Source of the DNA: Dryomyza anilis
Lineage: Eukaryota; Arthropoda; Insecta; Diptera; Dryomyzidae
NCBI GenBank assembly: GCA_951804985.1
Contig: OX638133.1
Coordinates: 54,899,122-54,963,121 of the forward strand
Direction of reading: 5' to 3'
Length of the DNA: 64,000 nucleotides
The position numbers and the translations under genes are program-made. Below, piece after piece: positions 8,872-18,707 of this stretch. Under the pieces are notes generated by a model. That model was not told the origin of the DNA, did not search any database, and saw nothing but the letters and a program-made list of their open reading frames with translations. Each line of letters starts with the position of its first letter. Positions within the stretch are counted from its first letter, which is position 1.

Positions 8872-11705
8872 TTATAAGGGGTTCTGGTTTTAATAGTTAT
8901 ATAGGATGTCCGTATATATTATAGGATGTCCGTCAAGCCTATCTCAGTTAAATGATTATATGGTTAGGGTTCATCTTTCTAATATCGTTTGGACTTGGTT
9001 GTCGATTCCAAGTATTTGCATTCTTGTACGCATTAGCGCTGGACATGTTTTTAAAATGTGTTCTGGATCTTCATCGTTTTCTAGACAGAATCTACATGTA
9101 CTGTCCGTTTGTATACCCATTCTAGTCAGATGTTTAGCAAGCCGACAATGACCTGTAAGAAGTCCTGTTAGAATTCTGAGGTTTTTCTTCGATAGTTTTA
9201 TATATTCTTTAAATCTTGTTAAGTCATAGGACTCAATGAATTTCTTTGATTGACGCATTTTAGCCTGCCCCAACCATAGTTCTTCTCTTATGTTAAATAG
9301 TTCTTCTCGTAATAACTTTTCTACAACACTGTCACCGATTCCACAAAAAGGTTCGGGACCTATTAGCTTTGTGGCGGCTCCTTTCCGTGCAAGTTTGTCA
9401 GCTTCTTCATTGCCATCTATTCCCCTGTGGCCTGGGACCCAGAGTATGGTGACACTATTATTCATACCTAGTATCCGCTTGAAAGATACTGGTGTATTTT
9501 CCCATGTCTTCGAAGTATTTGTTTCTAGGCCCATATACTCCTGATCCGGTTCCATAATCTGTTAATGATCCATCCGTGTACCACGTGATCATATTCTTGT
9601 GTTTCGTCTTGAAGTTTTTTACGAAGTTGAATCTCCTCGTTTTATGGTCTATTGGAGTTGGTACCGTGGAAAACAGTCGGGTCAGAAGACACGCTTTCCC
9701 GGGCTCCATACGTCCTCCATTTCCAATACCTTCGTTTGCTATGCGGTGGAGTGCTCGTCTTGCCACTCGCTGCAGGAACAGGTGTAATGGTGCAAATTCA
9801 AGGAGTACTTCCATTGCCGCCGTGGGACATGTTCTCATGGCTCCTGTTATAAAAGAACAACATAGCCGTTGAACTTTCTATAGAGATTTCTGTGTTGTCC
9901 GAAGACCTAGCCTTTTTGCCCATACCACAATTCCATACATAATAATTGGTCGGACCATCAGTGTATACATCCACCGCATTATCAGAATTGCCCTACTTAT
10001 CACAATTGCCCGTGTGGCTTTTATTATGACTTATTTTTCTTGTTGCTTCCAGTTTGCTGTCTAATGTAACTGCTAAATATTTGACTTCTTCACTCCGGCT
10101 TACTTCGACTCCGTCTAGCCGGATTGGTCTAATATTATGGTTTCTTCTTCTTATAAAGGGTACCATGGTGGTTTTTGCGGGATTTATATTTAGTCCTACG
10201 GTTACACACCATTCCTTTGTTGTTCTGAGACCTAATTTTATTCTAGCACAAATTTCCCTCTGCATATGATTACTATGTCGTCGGCGTACCCTTGATGGAC
10301 TTTGGATGGGTGGGATCTTTTTTACCCACCTTTATTATAAATACCACATTGGCTCTTCTCCAAATGCTTGGTATGTAGCCTAGTGGCCTAGGGAATATGC
10401 CGTCAACACCTGAGGACTTGAAAGGTTGGAATGTTTGTAAGGCCCAATCAATTCTATGTTCTGTAAAGACCTTGTTTGCCATCTCCCAGTCTTCTCTTCT
10501 GGGTCTAACAATAATTTCATCGTGTTTTTGCACGTTTTGCGTGCTGCCTGGAAAGTGAGATTTTGCAGAAGTGAAACCTTTTGATTCTCCCTTTTTAGTG
10601 AGAGTGATGTTTCTGTTTTAACTTTTGCTTTATCCTTGTATAGCCTCGCTGTTGCTGATGTTGCTTTTCCTCTTCGCACTTCTTATTTCTTTATTACATG
10701 TGGTAAGAAGGGCAGAGTAGGTTTGCCAGTCCCCGGTAAGCTTTGCTCTATTAAAGAACCTACGTACTTTGGTTGTGAGTTTTGACAAGTGGTCGCTCCA
10801 CCATGGAGTTTGTCTTTGTCTGGATACTTTTTTCTCTGTGCAGCTGGCTGCATAGGCATCGTTTATTGCAAAGTTTATTTCATTTACCATACTTTCCAGT
10901 TCTAATGGGTGCCTTACGGCTCTGCCTGTACTAATACGTTCTAAATTGGTTTTTAGTATGGGTTTCTACATCTCCCAGTCTGTTTTCCTGGGATTTATTA
11001 TTTTACTTACTTTTGGTGTGAGCCCATCTATATCGAACAGTATTATCCTGTGATCTGACATAGATGGTTCGCTGGACACTCTCCAGTTTTTTACATAGGC
11101 TGTCATATACCTGTTACCGAAAGTGATATCAAGAACCTTTTGACGTAGTTACAATTGTTGGTGTATTTCCCACGTTGTAAATATCTAAGTTAAATGATAC
11201 TAAAAATTCTAAAAGGTACTCACCCCTTATATTTGTGTCATTATGCGCATTCGCGTCACTTCCGATGATTAGTGGAATGCTCTTCTTTTGGCAGTACTCC
11301 ACCATATCTGCTGGTGGCGCTATGGTTTCTTCGCCAGGAAAATAAAACGCCGCTATGACTACTTCGCGGGGGTTATCGTTCATCATCAGAGAGACCGGAA
11401 TGACTACTTGATCCCTCGTTAGGAATTCAGAAAGACAATCATATTTAATATCGTTTCTAATCAAGGAAAAAGCTCTAGGATTATCCACCCTGATATCCCA
11501 TATTACCTTTGCATCCTTACTTGCCAGACCTTTAATCTGCCCCCTGAGAACCCGGGGTTTTTGAATCAGCATCATCCCAATTTGTTGCTTTGCAACGACC
11601 TGCGTCATGATGTCAGACGTAGGTGCAGGTTTATTTGGGCAAATTTGGTGCTGTTCATGTCAGCAACCAGACCTCTGTTGGGGCCATTAGACGCGGCCAT
11701 TACGT
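8872..11705 (-). pseudogene. R1/LOA/I-group LINE ORF2 relic (endonuclease, RT, RNase H, zinc knuckle)
   Basis: Reading right to left on the minus strand: KFAQINLH near 11640-11670, endonuclease (MLIQKPRVLRGQIKGL, IIGSDANAH), linker (TPWWSDHLSKL), first RT block (FKSSGVDGIFP), then YADD (near 10290), thumb (AVTLDSKL, RWMYTLMVRPIIMYGIVVW), RNase H (WYTDGSLTDYG, LWVPGHRGIDGNEEADKLAR) and a Cys-His knuckle (CRFCLENDEDPEHILKTC). Breaks: the usual catalytic Glu of QEP is Lys; about 33 codons after GIFP are missing; RT between HPKSI and YADD is gone; the middle of RNase H is missing at about 9475. There are frameshifts and stops throughout. RNase H points to the R1/LOA/I group. It is a dead copy. 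Confidence 0.88.
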
Positions 11706-12155
11706 ATGATAATTATTAATTTCGCGGGCATTTATTATTTGAACTATTATTGTCCACAAAACGCGCAACAATATTGACTATTTTAAAGATATAAACATAC
11801 ACATTCTAAATACAAAAATTTATTTTCTATGTCAAACCAATTTTATTACGTCAAAATGAATATTTTATATTCAATGTTAACAATAATATTATAGTTAGGA
11901 GATTTTAATAAATTGGTAATATTTATATTCAAAAATCAACAATAATTTTCTATGTGAGTAGCCTTTACCTAAACTTTAATTCCGACATTCAATATACATT
12001 CGAGGTTTAACTTAATTGTAAGCTATAAATATAATGTGGTTCTTTACTTGATGTTTAAATTAAATTTGATGAAATCGACCTTCAAATTACACTTGAATTC
12101 AAGCGCACATATATCCAAATTAAATGTTTAAATATAAAATAAAAGAAAACGTTCT
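11706..12155. repeat. AT-rich segment shared with array B units
   Basis: It follows the 5' edge of the LINE relic at ACGCGGCCATTACGTAT. The same junction and following AT-rich DNA occur in array B at about 49148, 53129, 57097 and 60390. Bases 11800-11965 also resemble the right end of the TIR element at 5576-6485, including ACAATAATTTTCTATGTG. No coding sequence is seen. Confidence 0.7.
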
Positions 12156-12194
12156 AATGTCAAGTGCAAGGTAATTATCCTTGCACTTGACATT
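12156..12194. repeat. Perfect 16-bp palindrome with 7-bp loop
   Basis: AATGTCAAGTGCAAGG, then TAATTAT, then the exact inverse. It recurs in array B at 49566, 53547, 57515 and 60808 (the last with one change). In array A only the right half exists, preceded by a full foldback arm, so this marks a rearrangement point. Confidence 0.9.
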
Positions 12195-12964
12195 GTATGT
12201 TCTAAAAAGGACTCCTTTGAAAATTCTGAAAAAATCCTAAATGTTCATTGATTTATTATGAATATTCGTGCTTAATTTAAAGACGGTATTTTTACAGAGT
12301 CATATTAAAAAAATCCAATTTCGATAATTTACGAAAAATGGGCTATAAAGAAAAATTAGATCAAATTTGATGAAACTGACGCCATTTTCGGAATCAGCGT
12401 TGTAGATGAATTCAAAACTTGTAACATATTTTATTTTTCCCAAAATTAGGGAACGAGTACTATTTCCATACATATAAATTCACACAAATTTGGAAAATTT
12501 ATTACTAATTTTAATCCGTCAAAATACCATCATGAAATTCGGCACTAATGAAAAATTTACAATGAAAAGTTTAGGATTTATTTTCAAACAGAGTCCTTTT
12601 TACGGACATACAATTTCAAGCGCAAGAATAATTACCACATGTCCAGGCAAAGGAGAATTAACTCAAAAAGCATATTTTATTAGCTTTAAAATGACTACTC
12701 GATGGGGACTATAGCTCATCTGGATCAATAAATATTTTAATACGAACAACCTACAAAAGTGTTTTTTTGTAACTTTGCATCACTGTATGACAGGATAAAG
12801 TTATTCGAAATAATTAAAAAATAATTGACCAAAACATTTCAATTGATCCTTGCATAAAAAAATTTAACCAAAATCCAAGAGCTTTAAATATCATAGTTGA
12901 CTTGATTTGGTAAATTTAGTGTGGGAATGATTCAGTTAAAACTTTTTATTATTTAAAGGACAAT
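12179..12964. mobile_element. Foldback element, copy at locus 1 (left arm truncated)
   Basis: The inner inverted ends are CTTGCACTTGACATTG...GGACTC (about 12181-12213) and GAGTCC...CAATTTCAAGCGCAAG (about 12593-12627). Weaker inverted similarity runs inward for more than 100 bp (GGTATTTTTAC / GTCAAAATACC). The outer right arm runs to 12964 and is the inverse of the left arm seen in array A (18708 on). An open frame at 12490-12714 is inside the element and is not a gene. Confidence 0.75.
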
Positions 12965-12966
12965 CC

Positions 12967-13396
12967 CTAGTGGAAATTTGCCCTATGCGCCATCGGGAAA
13001 TTATCGGGTTTTCCTCGGGTAACCCCTATCAGAGAAAACATGATCATTGCCTTGTCATGCTCACCATAGCAGAGTTTACATTATCTAAACAGTCAATGAT
13101 CCTGATCATTAGTTGTCCCTCCTAAGGAAATTTCAATCGGGTAATGATCGGAATTTAATGAGAAAAGCACTAAATATTTTTTTTAAACGAGAAAGTATCA
13201 GAAATATTTTACCATTATTATGAACATATTTTTTACGAAATATTTACAGTTAACGGTCATTTATCATCATATGTACATATAATGATCACACATACCTTCA
13301 TATCTTAAATTTAATATATAATTTTTAATTTTCCAAATGTAAAAATAATTATATAAAATTATAGTAAATATTATCATTGAAATAAGATTTTATCAG
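12967..13396. repeat. Non-coding core flank shared by all array units
   Basis: It begins CCCTAGTGGAAATTTGCC. Each A and B unit contains it after foldback arm 2, except where deleted at the A5/A6 junction. It includes several TGATCA/GATCAT words and no open frame. Confidence 0.8.
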
Positions 13397-13428
<32 letters not shown>

Positions 13429-14472
13429 TAACCAACGCTCAGGGGATGCCCCCTATTCGTGCAATGCACAGTGTTGATCGTAAGAAAGGATTATAGGTTA
13501 AAGGGAGGAGGAAAGATGGAGTAGTGTCGGTGGATGTTTGCTTTAAATTTCCCAATATTAAAAATGTCGGGAAAAACAGAGGCAGGGAGATTGTTCCACA
13601 AACGTATCGTGCGACTGAAGAACGAATTATCTCTGTAATGCGTGGTTCTGTTGAGAACCGAGTGAACTACAAAGGGGTGGGCTTGGTTCGATGCCCGAGT
13701 AGAACGAGAGAATACACGACCTGGTGGAATCAGGCCATGTATTTCCCTCGAACACTTACCATTGTAATACCTATAAAACAGGCTTACACACCCTACGGTC
13801 CTTCGGTGCTCAAGAGAACCAATAGAGGATGAAATATTTTCATCCCCTATTAAATATATTGCACGTTGTTGGATTCGATCCAGGAACTCCAAAGAAGATT
13901 TTGAAGCCCCTGCCCATATGTGCGAATTGTATTCCATCTTAGGCCGAATATAGGTGGTGTAGACAATGCGCAAGTCAGCGGGAGTGAAGTATGTCTTACA
14001 CCGTTTCAAAAAACCGAGGCACTTGGCCGCTTCTTTCGACACATCAAATATGTGATCACTCCAACGGAGGTCACATTGAATTGATATACCCAGAACGTCA
14101 AGAGCAGCTGACTGCGCAATATCCACAGAGTCCATATGGAGGGGAGGGAGGGGTGAATCCATTCTTTTGTGAGATAACAGACAACATTGGGTCTTGCTAG
14201 CATTAAAATCAACTCTATTTGCAAGACCCCACTCGGAGATTGTTTTAAGGTCATTATTGAGTGTATCATTCATTGTGCGCCTTTTACTCTCAATCTCCAA
14301 AGAGTTTGGGCGCTTGTTGAACGAATATGAGTGACAAATGTTACTGTCATCTGCAAAGGAATGGATTGGGTTCTGGGTCGATGACAGAAGGTCATTGATA
14401 AAAACCAGAAATAGGGACGGGGATAGGACAGAACCCTGCGGGACTCCAGAATTGATGGAATGTTGTTCTGAG
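13397..14472 (-). mobile_element. 5'-truncated jockey/CR1-like LINE with poly(A) tail
   Basis: A minus-strand open frame runs from about 14470 to a stop at 13491-13493. It carries RT blocks SGVPQGSVLSPSLF and SFADDSN (the FADD catalytic pair), then NASKTQCCLLSHKR, LDVLGISIQCDLRWSDHI, IRPKMEYNSHIWAG and the C-terminal tail SFFSRTIRLWNNLP. A 68-bp 3' UTR follows, then a 26-nt poly(T) on the plus strand (13397-13422), which is the poly(A) tail. The frame is uninterrupted over about 325 codons, so the insertion is young. It is truncated just upstream of the PQGS block, as is common for reverse-transcribed copies. The array A copies show the site without the insert. Confidence 0.9.
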
Positions 14473-14759
14473 AATCTTTTTAAAACCCATATTTTAACCT
14501 AACATTGATATATCTGCTGCAAATCGGACGTAAGATGACCACCCGATTGACTGAAACGCACATTTGAGCACTAGAAATATACATTTTAAATATATACATA
14601 GAAATGAATTAATTCATGTTTATAATCTTAATAAAAATGAATTAATTCATGTGTTTGTAATCTTAATGACACATTGAATTACACATGATTTAAACTAAAC
14701 ACAACTGTTCTAAAAAATGTAAGTTTCGTTTTTTTATTGAAAACTGCCTTGTGTTACAA

Positions 14760-15765
14760 TCAAGAACAAAAAACCAAAAGCATTTTGTTAAAACGTACGA
14801 TTTGGAATTGCTGTTGGCTCATCAGGATCCCGTGATTCATATTGCAATTAGTTAAAATGATGCAATATGAAGTTGAATCGACATCCGCGATGTGCAAAGC
14901 ATGCAACCAGTGGTGACGCATCACGCTCTGCAAATCTTTGGTGGCCATAGGCTCCTCTGTTGGGGTCTGGTTGCTGACGTCGCCCACGTACAGAAGGGCT
15001 ATGTCGATATCCGACTTTTCCTCCTCCGAGCGTGGTAGGCCGACTTAGTCTCCAGTTTCTTCATCTGTCGCCTCCTCGACATTATGCATCTGGGTCACAT
15101 GCAGTGTACCTGCTGCCGATATCGTCGGTGCTTCTCCTTTATTATTTTCATCGACATCTTCGTCATCCCTGTTCTTCGATACGTGCACAGATACGTTGCC
15201 GAATCTGTATTTCAGCACGCGTCATGCCTTCTCGATCTCCTACATCGATTTAGTATCGACCCCCCATCTGGAGTAGTTGACTGTTGGCATCTTCGGTGAC
15301 ACGATACACCTTCCATATACCCTTCGTTCTGCTTGTCCAGAAGCAACTTGCTGGTTTCTTTCCCAACGCTTCTGGGAATGTAGATTTTAATGGTGTGCGT
15401 GTGAAGTATGTCATCAACCAAACATGCCATCAACTCCATCCCCTTCAATGCCGTTAGTTTTCCAGCCGCCTGTTCTAACCAGTCTGCAGTCTCCTGGTTG
15501 GTGCATTCCACTAGCAGCTTGAAGGATATGCCTTCGAATTCCAGTTCGAGAATATCCTTCATCCACGATCGCCTCCTCCAGAGTTGAGAGATTCTCACTG
15601 GTGAGTACTTGATCGGGAAAGTCCTTCGCCAATACGGCCACCCTTACCGACTTCACGGCACTAGCATAGCTTGTGCTCGGTTTGGGTGGTTTCCCGTGTA
15701 CTGGTTTTGTGAGTACCCTGCATTGGTGGAGGCCTTCTCCGTTCGCACCTTTTTGGTATTCTTTT
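14760..15765 (-). pseudogene. LINE ORF1 (DUF4780-like gag) relic, unit A1
   Basis: On the minus strand this reads SYASAVKSVRVAVLAKDFPD, then LTSENLSTLEEAIVDE, then ELEFEGISFKLLVECTNQET, ADWLEQAAGKLTALKGMELM, IKIYIPRSVGKETSKLL and an acidic tail with EDVDENNKGEAP, ending near GDVSNQTPTEEPMATKDLQ. This pattern matches the RNA-binding ORF1 of insect R1/LOA-type LINEs (DUF4780-like, by family memory), so it may be the first ORF of the family whose pol relic lies at 8872-11705. A frameshift near 15560 and an in-frame stop in the acidic tail (near 15045) break it. The last part (14760-14930) may not belong to ORF1. Confidence 0.7.
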
Positions 15766-15774
15766 ATCTCTATT

Positions 15775-16080
15775 CGTGGTTCAGTGGTTAGTGCGTTGGA
15801 CTGCGAGCCGAAAGGTCTCCGGTTCAAGCCTGGACTGTGGTTAACAACATCTTTTCATAGAAACATTTTTCTATACCGCGCTACCTCTCGGCAGTAAATG
15901 GCAAACCTCCGAGAGTAAAAACATTGCCTATGAAAAGCTCTCACCCGCCGTTCGGATTCGGCAATAAACTGTAGGTCCCACCACTTTGAGTACAAATATA
16001 ACAAGCACAGCTCAAAATGGTGAGAGAGCTCGGCCTAAGTTCTTATAGGACTGTAGTGCCAAACTATTATTATTATTATT
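15775..16080 (+). mobile_element. tRNA-derived SINE, unit A1, with 9-bp target duplication
   Basis: The head looks like a tRNA: A box TGGTTCAGTGGTTAGTGC, a stem-loop with CTGCGAG in the anticodon loop (GCG, arginine-like), and B box GGTTCAAGCC. The body has CTCGGCAGTAAATGGCAAAC and GAGAGCTCGGCC, and the tail is (TTA)n. ATCTCTATT flanks it exactly at 15766-15774 and 16081-16089. It splits what were adjoining ORF1 and endonuclease relics. The 3' body resembles tails of fly LINEs/SINEs known to me. It is not a functional tRNA gene: there is no acceptor stem. Confidence 0.9.
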
Positions 16081-16089
16081 ATCTCTATT

Positions 16090-16401
16090 AGATTGGCAAT
16101 AAATTGTTAAAGGAGGATGATAATTATCAATGCCTGTTAGAGCATGAATAGACTGTTTAACTACCGAATTATTACTGTCAGTAGTAAAAACCAGATCAAG
16201 TTGTCTTTCTAGACAGTTAGTAATACAACTTACTTGTTGTAAGTTAGATGAGATAGTGGTTTTGATTTCGGTTTTTGTATAAATTTTTGTATAAATTTCG
16301 TGACCACAAACCAATGAAAAGCAACATTTTGACTTCACCTGAGATATGATCTGAATTGCAAAGAAGAAGAATTTTGTACAAATTTCATCCATAAAAGCCA
16401 A
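16090..16401 (-). pseudogene. Jockey-like LINE endonuclease relic, unit A1
   Basis: Minus-strand SSNLQQVSCITN, CLERQLDLVFTTDSNNSVV and IDNYHPPLTIYC match the end of the APE-like endonuclease domain in jockey/CR1 elements (LDLVF and D..HPPL blocks). Only about 16090-16255 is clear homology. The open frame continues to an ATG at 16401 through sequence rich in Lys/Phe that I do not recognise, and runs downstream through the antisense of the SINE. A 12-bp duplication (TTTGTATAAATT) is present in A1 and A2 only. Confidence 0.7.
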
Positions 16402-16727
16402 AGAAATTAAATTTCAACAATTCTGTGAACTGCCATATATGTAAACTAGTGATGATCATTTGCAAGAGCAAGGCAAGAAATGGTAATCTTAATCTTTTAA
16501 ATTTTAAATAAAAGATCGAAGACAAATATCTTAAACTGCATATTAATTATGAAAACGAATAGAATTTGAACACTAATTGTATTTAAATTACTTATTTTTC
16601 ATATTTTCAATTTCTTCAACATTTTACTAAAACAAAAAAAAAATCCAATAACATGAAAATTTTAATTATATTTTAACAATAATTAACTAACAAAAAGTAA
16701 TTGTTTAAATCAAGGCCATAATAAAAT
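16256..16727. other. AT-rich stretch of unit A, left part
   Basis: Non-coding apart from the doubtful end of the preceding frame. It holds an A-run (about 16634) whose length varies between units. Equivalent stretches exist in A2-A6. Confidence 0.5.
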
Positions 16728-16960
16728 GAACGAAAAGTCACCAAATACATTTTCAAAATGCTAAATATTTTTTACAAACATCTTTATGTATCTGTCAATT
16801 TTTAATCGAGAATCTCCATTTTTTTACCACATGATAAGAAAATGTAAATCTATCAATTGATATTTCAACTTTAAAAATGCATCAATTACTTTTTATAATA
16901 TTAATCAACAAACTCGAAAATTATGTTTTTCATAAAAATGTATTTGGTGACTTTTCGTTC
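16728..16960. mobile_element. 233-bp MITE with perfect 26-bp TIRs, unit A1
   Basis: GAACGAAAAGTCACCAAATA...(26 bp, 16728-16753) is exactly inverted at 16935-16960. The interior is AT-rich and non-coding. No clear target duplication is visible. Copies recur at the same place in A2-A6 and are absent from array B. Confidence 0.8.
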
Positions 16961-17238
16961 TACAACGACGATATACATTATACGATATACAATAAATACT
17001 TACAATAAATATAAGGAATATTTCGTATAGGCATATTTATATTTTCGTCACAGATTGAAAAATCCGTATGCTACACGTACCGTATGTCAAGAGAACTCAA
17101 ATAATATCTTACAGAGTAACATTTTTCTTTGCGATCACCATGCGGGCACAAACTCAAACGCTACAAAGCGAATACTAACAGAAAGAAGAGAATATAACAA
17201 TAACGATTCGTATACACACACTTTCACAACGACAACTG

Positions 17239-17280
17239 CATGACAACAGACAGACGCATGACAACGGACAGACGCATGGC
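17239..17280. repeat. 18-bp minisatellite, unit A1 (2.3 copies)
   Basis: CATGACAACAGACAGACG is repeated with one change, then a partial copy. A3, A4 and A6 have an added upstream copy (CATGGCAACAAACAGACG) with a further 21-bp stretch; A5 has a local GCAT duplication instead. Confidence 0.85.
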
Positions 17281-17705
17281 ACCACACTAGATGTATGTAT
17301 CTAGTACAGCTCTCTAGTTGGCAACAACAACGAGTTCTCTTTGTGGTACACAAAATTTCCCGCCTAAAATTCTATCAAAAGCTTGGATGGATGCTGCTTT
17401 ATTCGCATTTTTGTTGTTGTTGCACTTTCAAACGAATCAGCGGATTTGTGAAAGAAGAAAAACATAAAAAACAATATATCAGCTATCAGTATCAATAGCA
17501 ATATATCAGCACTGTGAAATTGTTCATATATAATTTTTTATTTCTTCATGATTTTACAATTAACAAAAAAATTATATATAAAAGTAAAACAAAAATAATA
17601 ATGTGCATAGCACAGTGCATATGCACAATCGATGTACGAACTTGCGTAGCGAAGAAAAGAGAAAAAACATTGTTTTGTTTATTTTATCTTTTTGAAGCGA
17701 CTTTT

Positions 17706-17744
17706 GAAGCACTTTTAAAGCTATTAACGCTTCAAAAGTGCTTC
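17706..17744. repeat. 16-bp hairpin
   Basis: GAAGCACTTTTAAAGC, 7-bp loop, GCTTCAAAAGTGCTTC; one mismatch in the stem. Present in all A units. Confidence 0.8.
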
Positions 17745-18024
17745 ACAGGCCTTATTTTTAAGATGCTTATATTCTTTAGAATTGACAAAAACAAAAAAAA
17801 CACACATCTTCATTACTGTTAACGTTCATAAATATTTTGTACGCTTTCCATTGTTACTTGTTGTTCAATATTTAGTAATATCATGAATTCTTTTGTATAT
17901 TATTATTACCTTAGAAACATAATAAATACATTAAAATCATATAAAAACGAAAGTCTTCCTTTTCTTGCAGTCTTAGTCTTGCTCTTGTTCTTTTTCTTGC
18001 TAAATCTCGATCTTTTTCTCGCTT

Positions 18025-18051
18025 TTGTTCTTGCAAAAAATGCAAGAACAA
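18025..18051. repeat. 11-bp hairpin in a CTTGC-rich tract
   Basis: TTGTTCTTGCA, AAAAA, TGCAAGAACAA; a further TGCAAGAACAA follows at once (18054-18064). The preceding 80 bp are a pyrimidine-rich degenerate repeat of TCTTGC. Open frames here on both strands are low-complexity artefacts. Confidence 0.8.
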
Positions 18052-18314
18052 GATGCAAGAACAAGAAATTTTTAATCATCACTAATGTAAACAAATATCT
18101 ACCTTATACTTGAAATGTTTCAATTCGATTAATGAAACAAAAAACAAATTTTAGACCAATTACCGTTGTTTTGGAAATATCGTTTCACAAAAAAAACATG
18201 TGAATTTTTGTACAACCAAAAATGTTTATTTTGGGAACTCCAAATTTAATTAATGATATTTTACTTAAGATCTTCTATATAAAATAAAATATGTTTTTCT
18301 TTTTCTTTTTATAC

Positions 18315-18405
18315 TTTTTTAAAAACCGTTTTAAACCGGTATAAAACCGAAACCGTTTATATCGGTTTTGGATATTGGTTTATTTCTGATTTTCGGTTAC
18401 GGTTT
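18315..18405. repeat. Cluster of CGGTTT/AAACCG inverted words
   Basis: Within 90 bp there are about ten AACCG or CGGTT words in both orientations (for example TTTTAAACCGGTATAAAA), giving several possible small hairpins. Function unknown. Confidence 0.6.
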
Positions 18406-18707
18406 CAGTCCTTGATTTAAACTCAGCATCTACATAAATTACTTAAAAAGTGTCTAAGTTTTTGTAAAACCTACACATTTAGCTTACCAAAACTTTTTAA
18501 TTTATTAAAATAGGTTATATATAGTTATATACGACAAAGCAATTCAAATTTGAATACATTTTTGAAATTTGAAAAATCGTTTAAAATTCATGTTGTAGAT
18601 AATCCACACATTTTTACAGTAATTAAAAGTTAATTCAATTATCTTATCAGAACTTTTGGATTTATCAAAATTTAACAAGAAACAACAAAGTTATGATCGA
18701 TTAAATC

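Noticed and set aside
11655..11680. Shared GTCAGCAACCAGACC word with the ORF1 relic near 14970
   Set aside because: The match is about 15 bp and antisense relative to the LINE frames; likely chance.
13524..13832. 102-codon plus-strand frame
   Set aside because: It is the shadow of the LINE reverse transcriptase frame on the opposite strand.
15781..15840. tRNA gene (A and B boxes with an anticodon-like loop), repeated in each A unit
   Set aside because: There is no acceptor stem or proper 3' end, it continues into a SINE body with a (TTA)n tail and is bounded by target duplications. It is the head of a SINE.
17883..18113. Leu/Phe-rich 76-codon frame resembling a membrane peptide, and its minus-strand Lys-rich counterpart
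   Set aside because: It is a low-complexity pyrimidine-rich tract with a hairpin; both strands are open because of composition.
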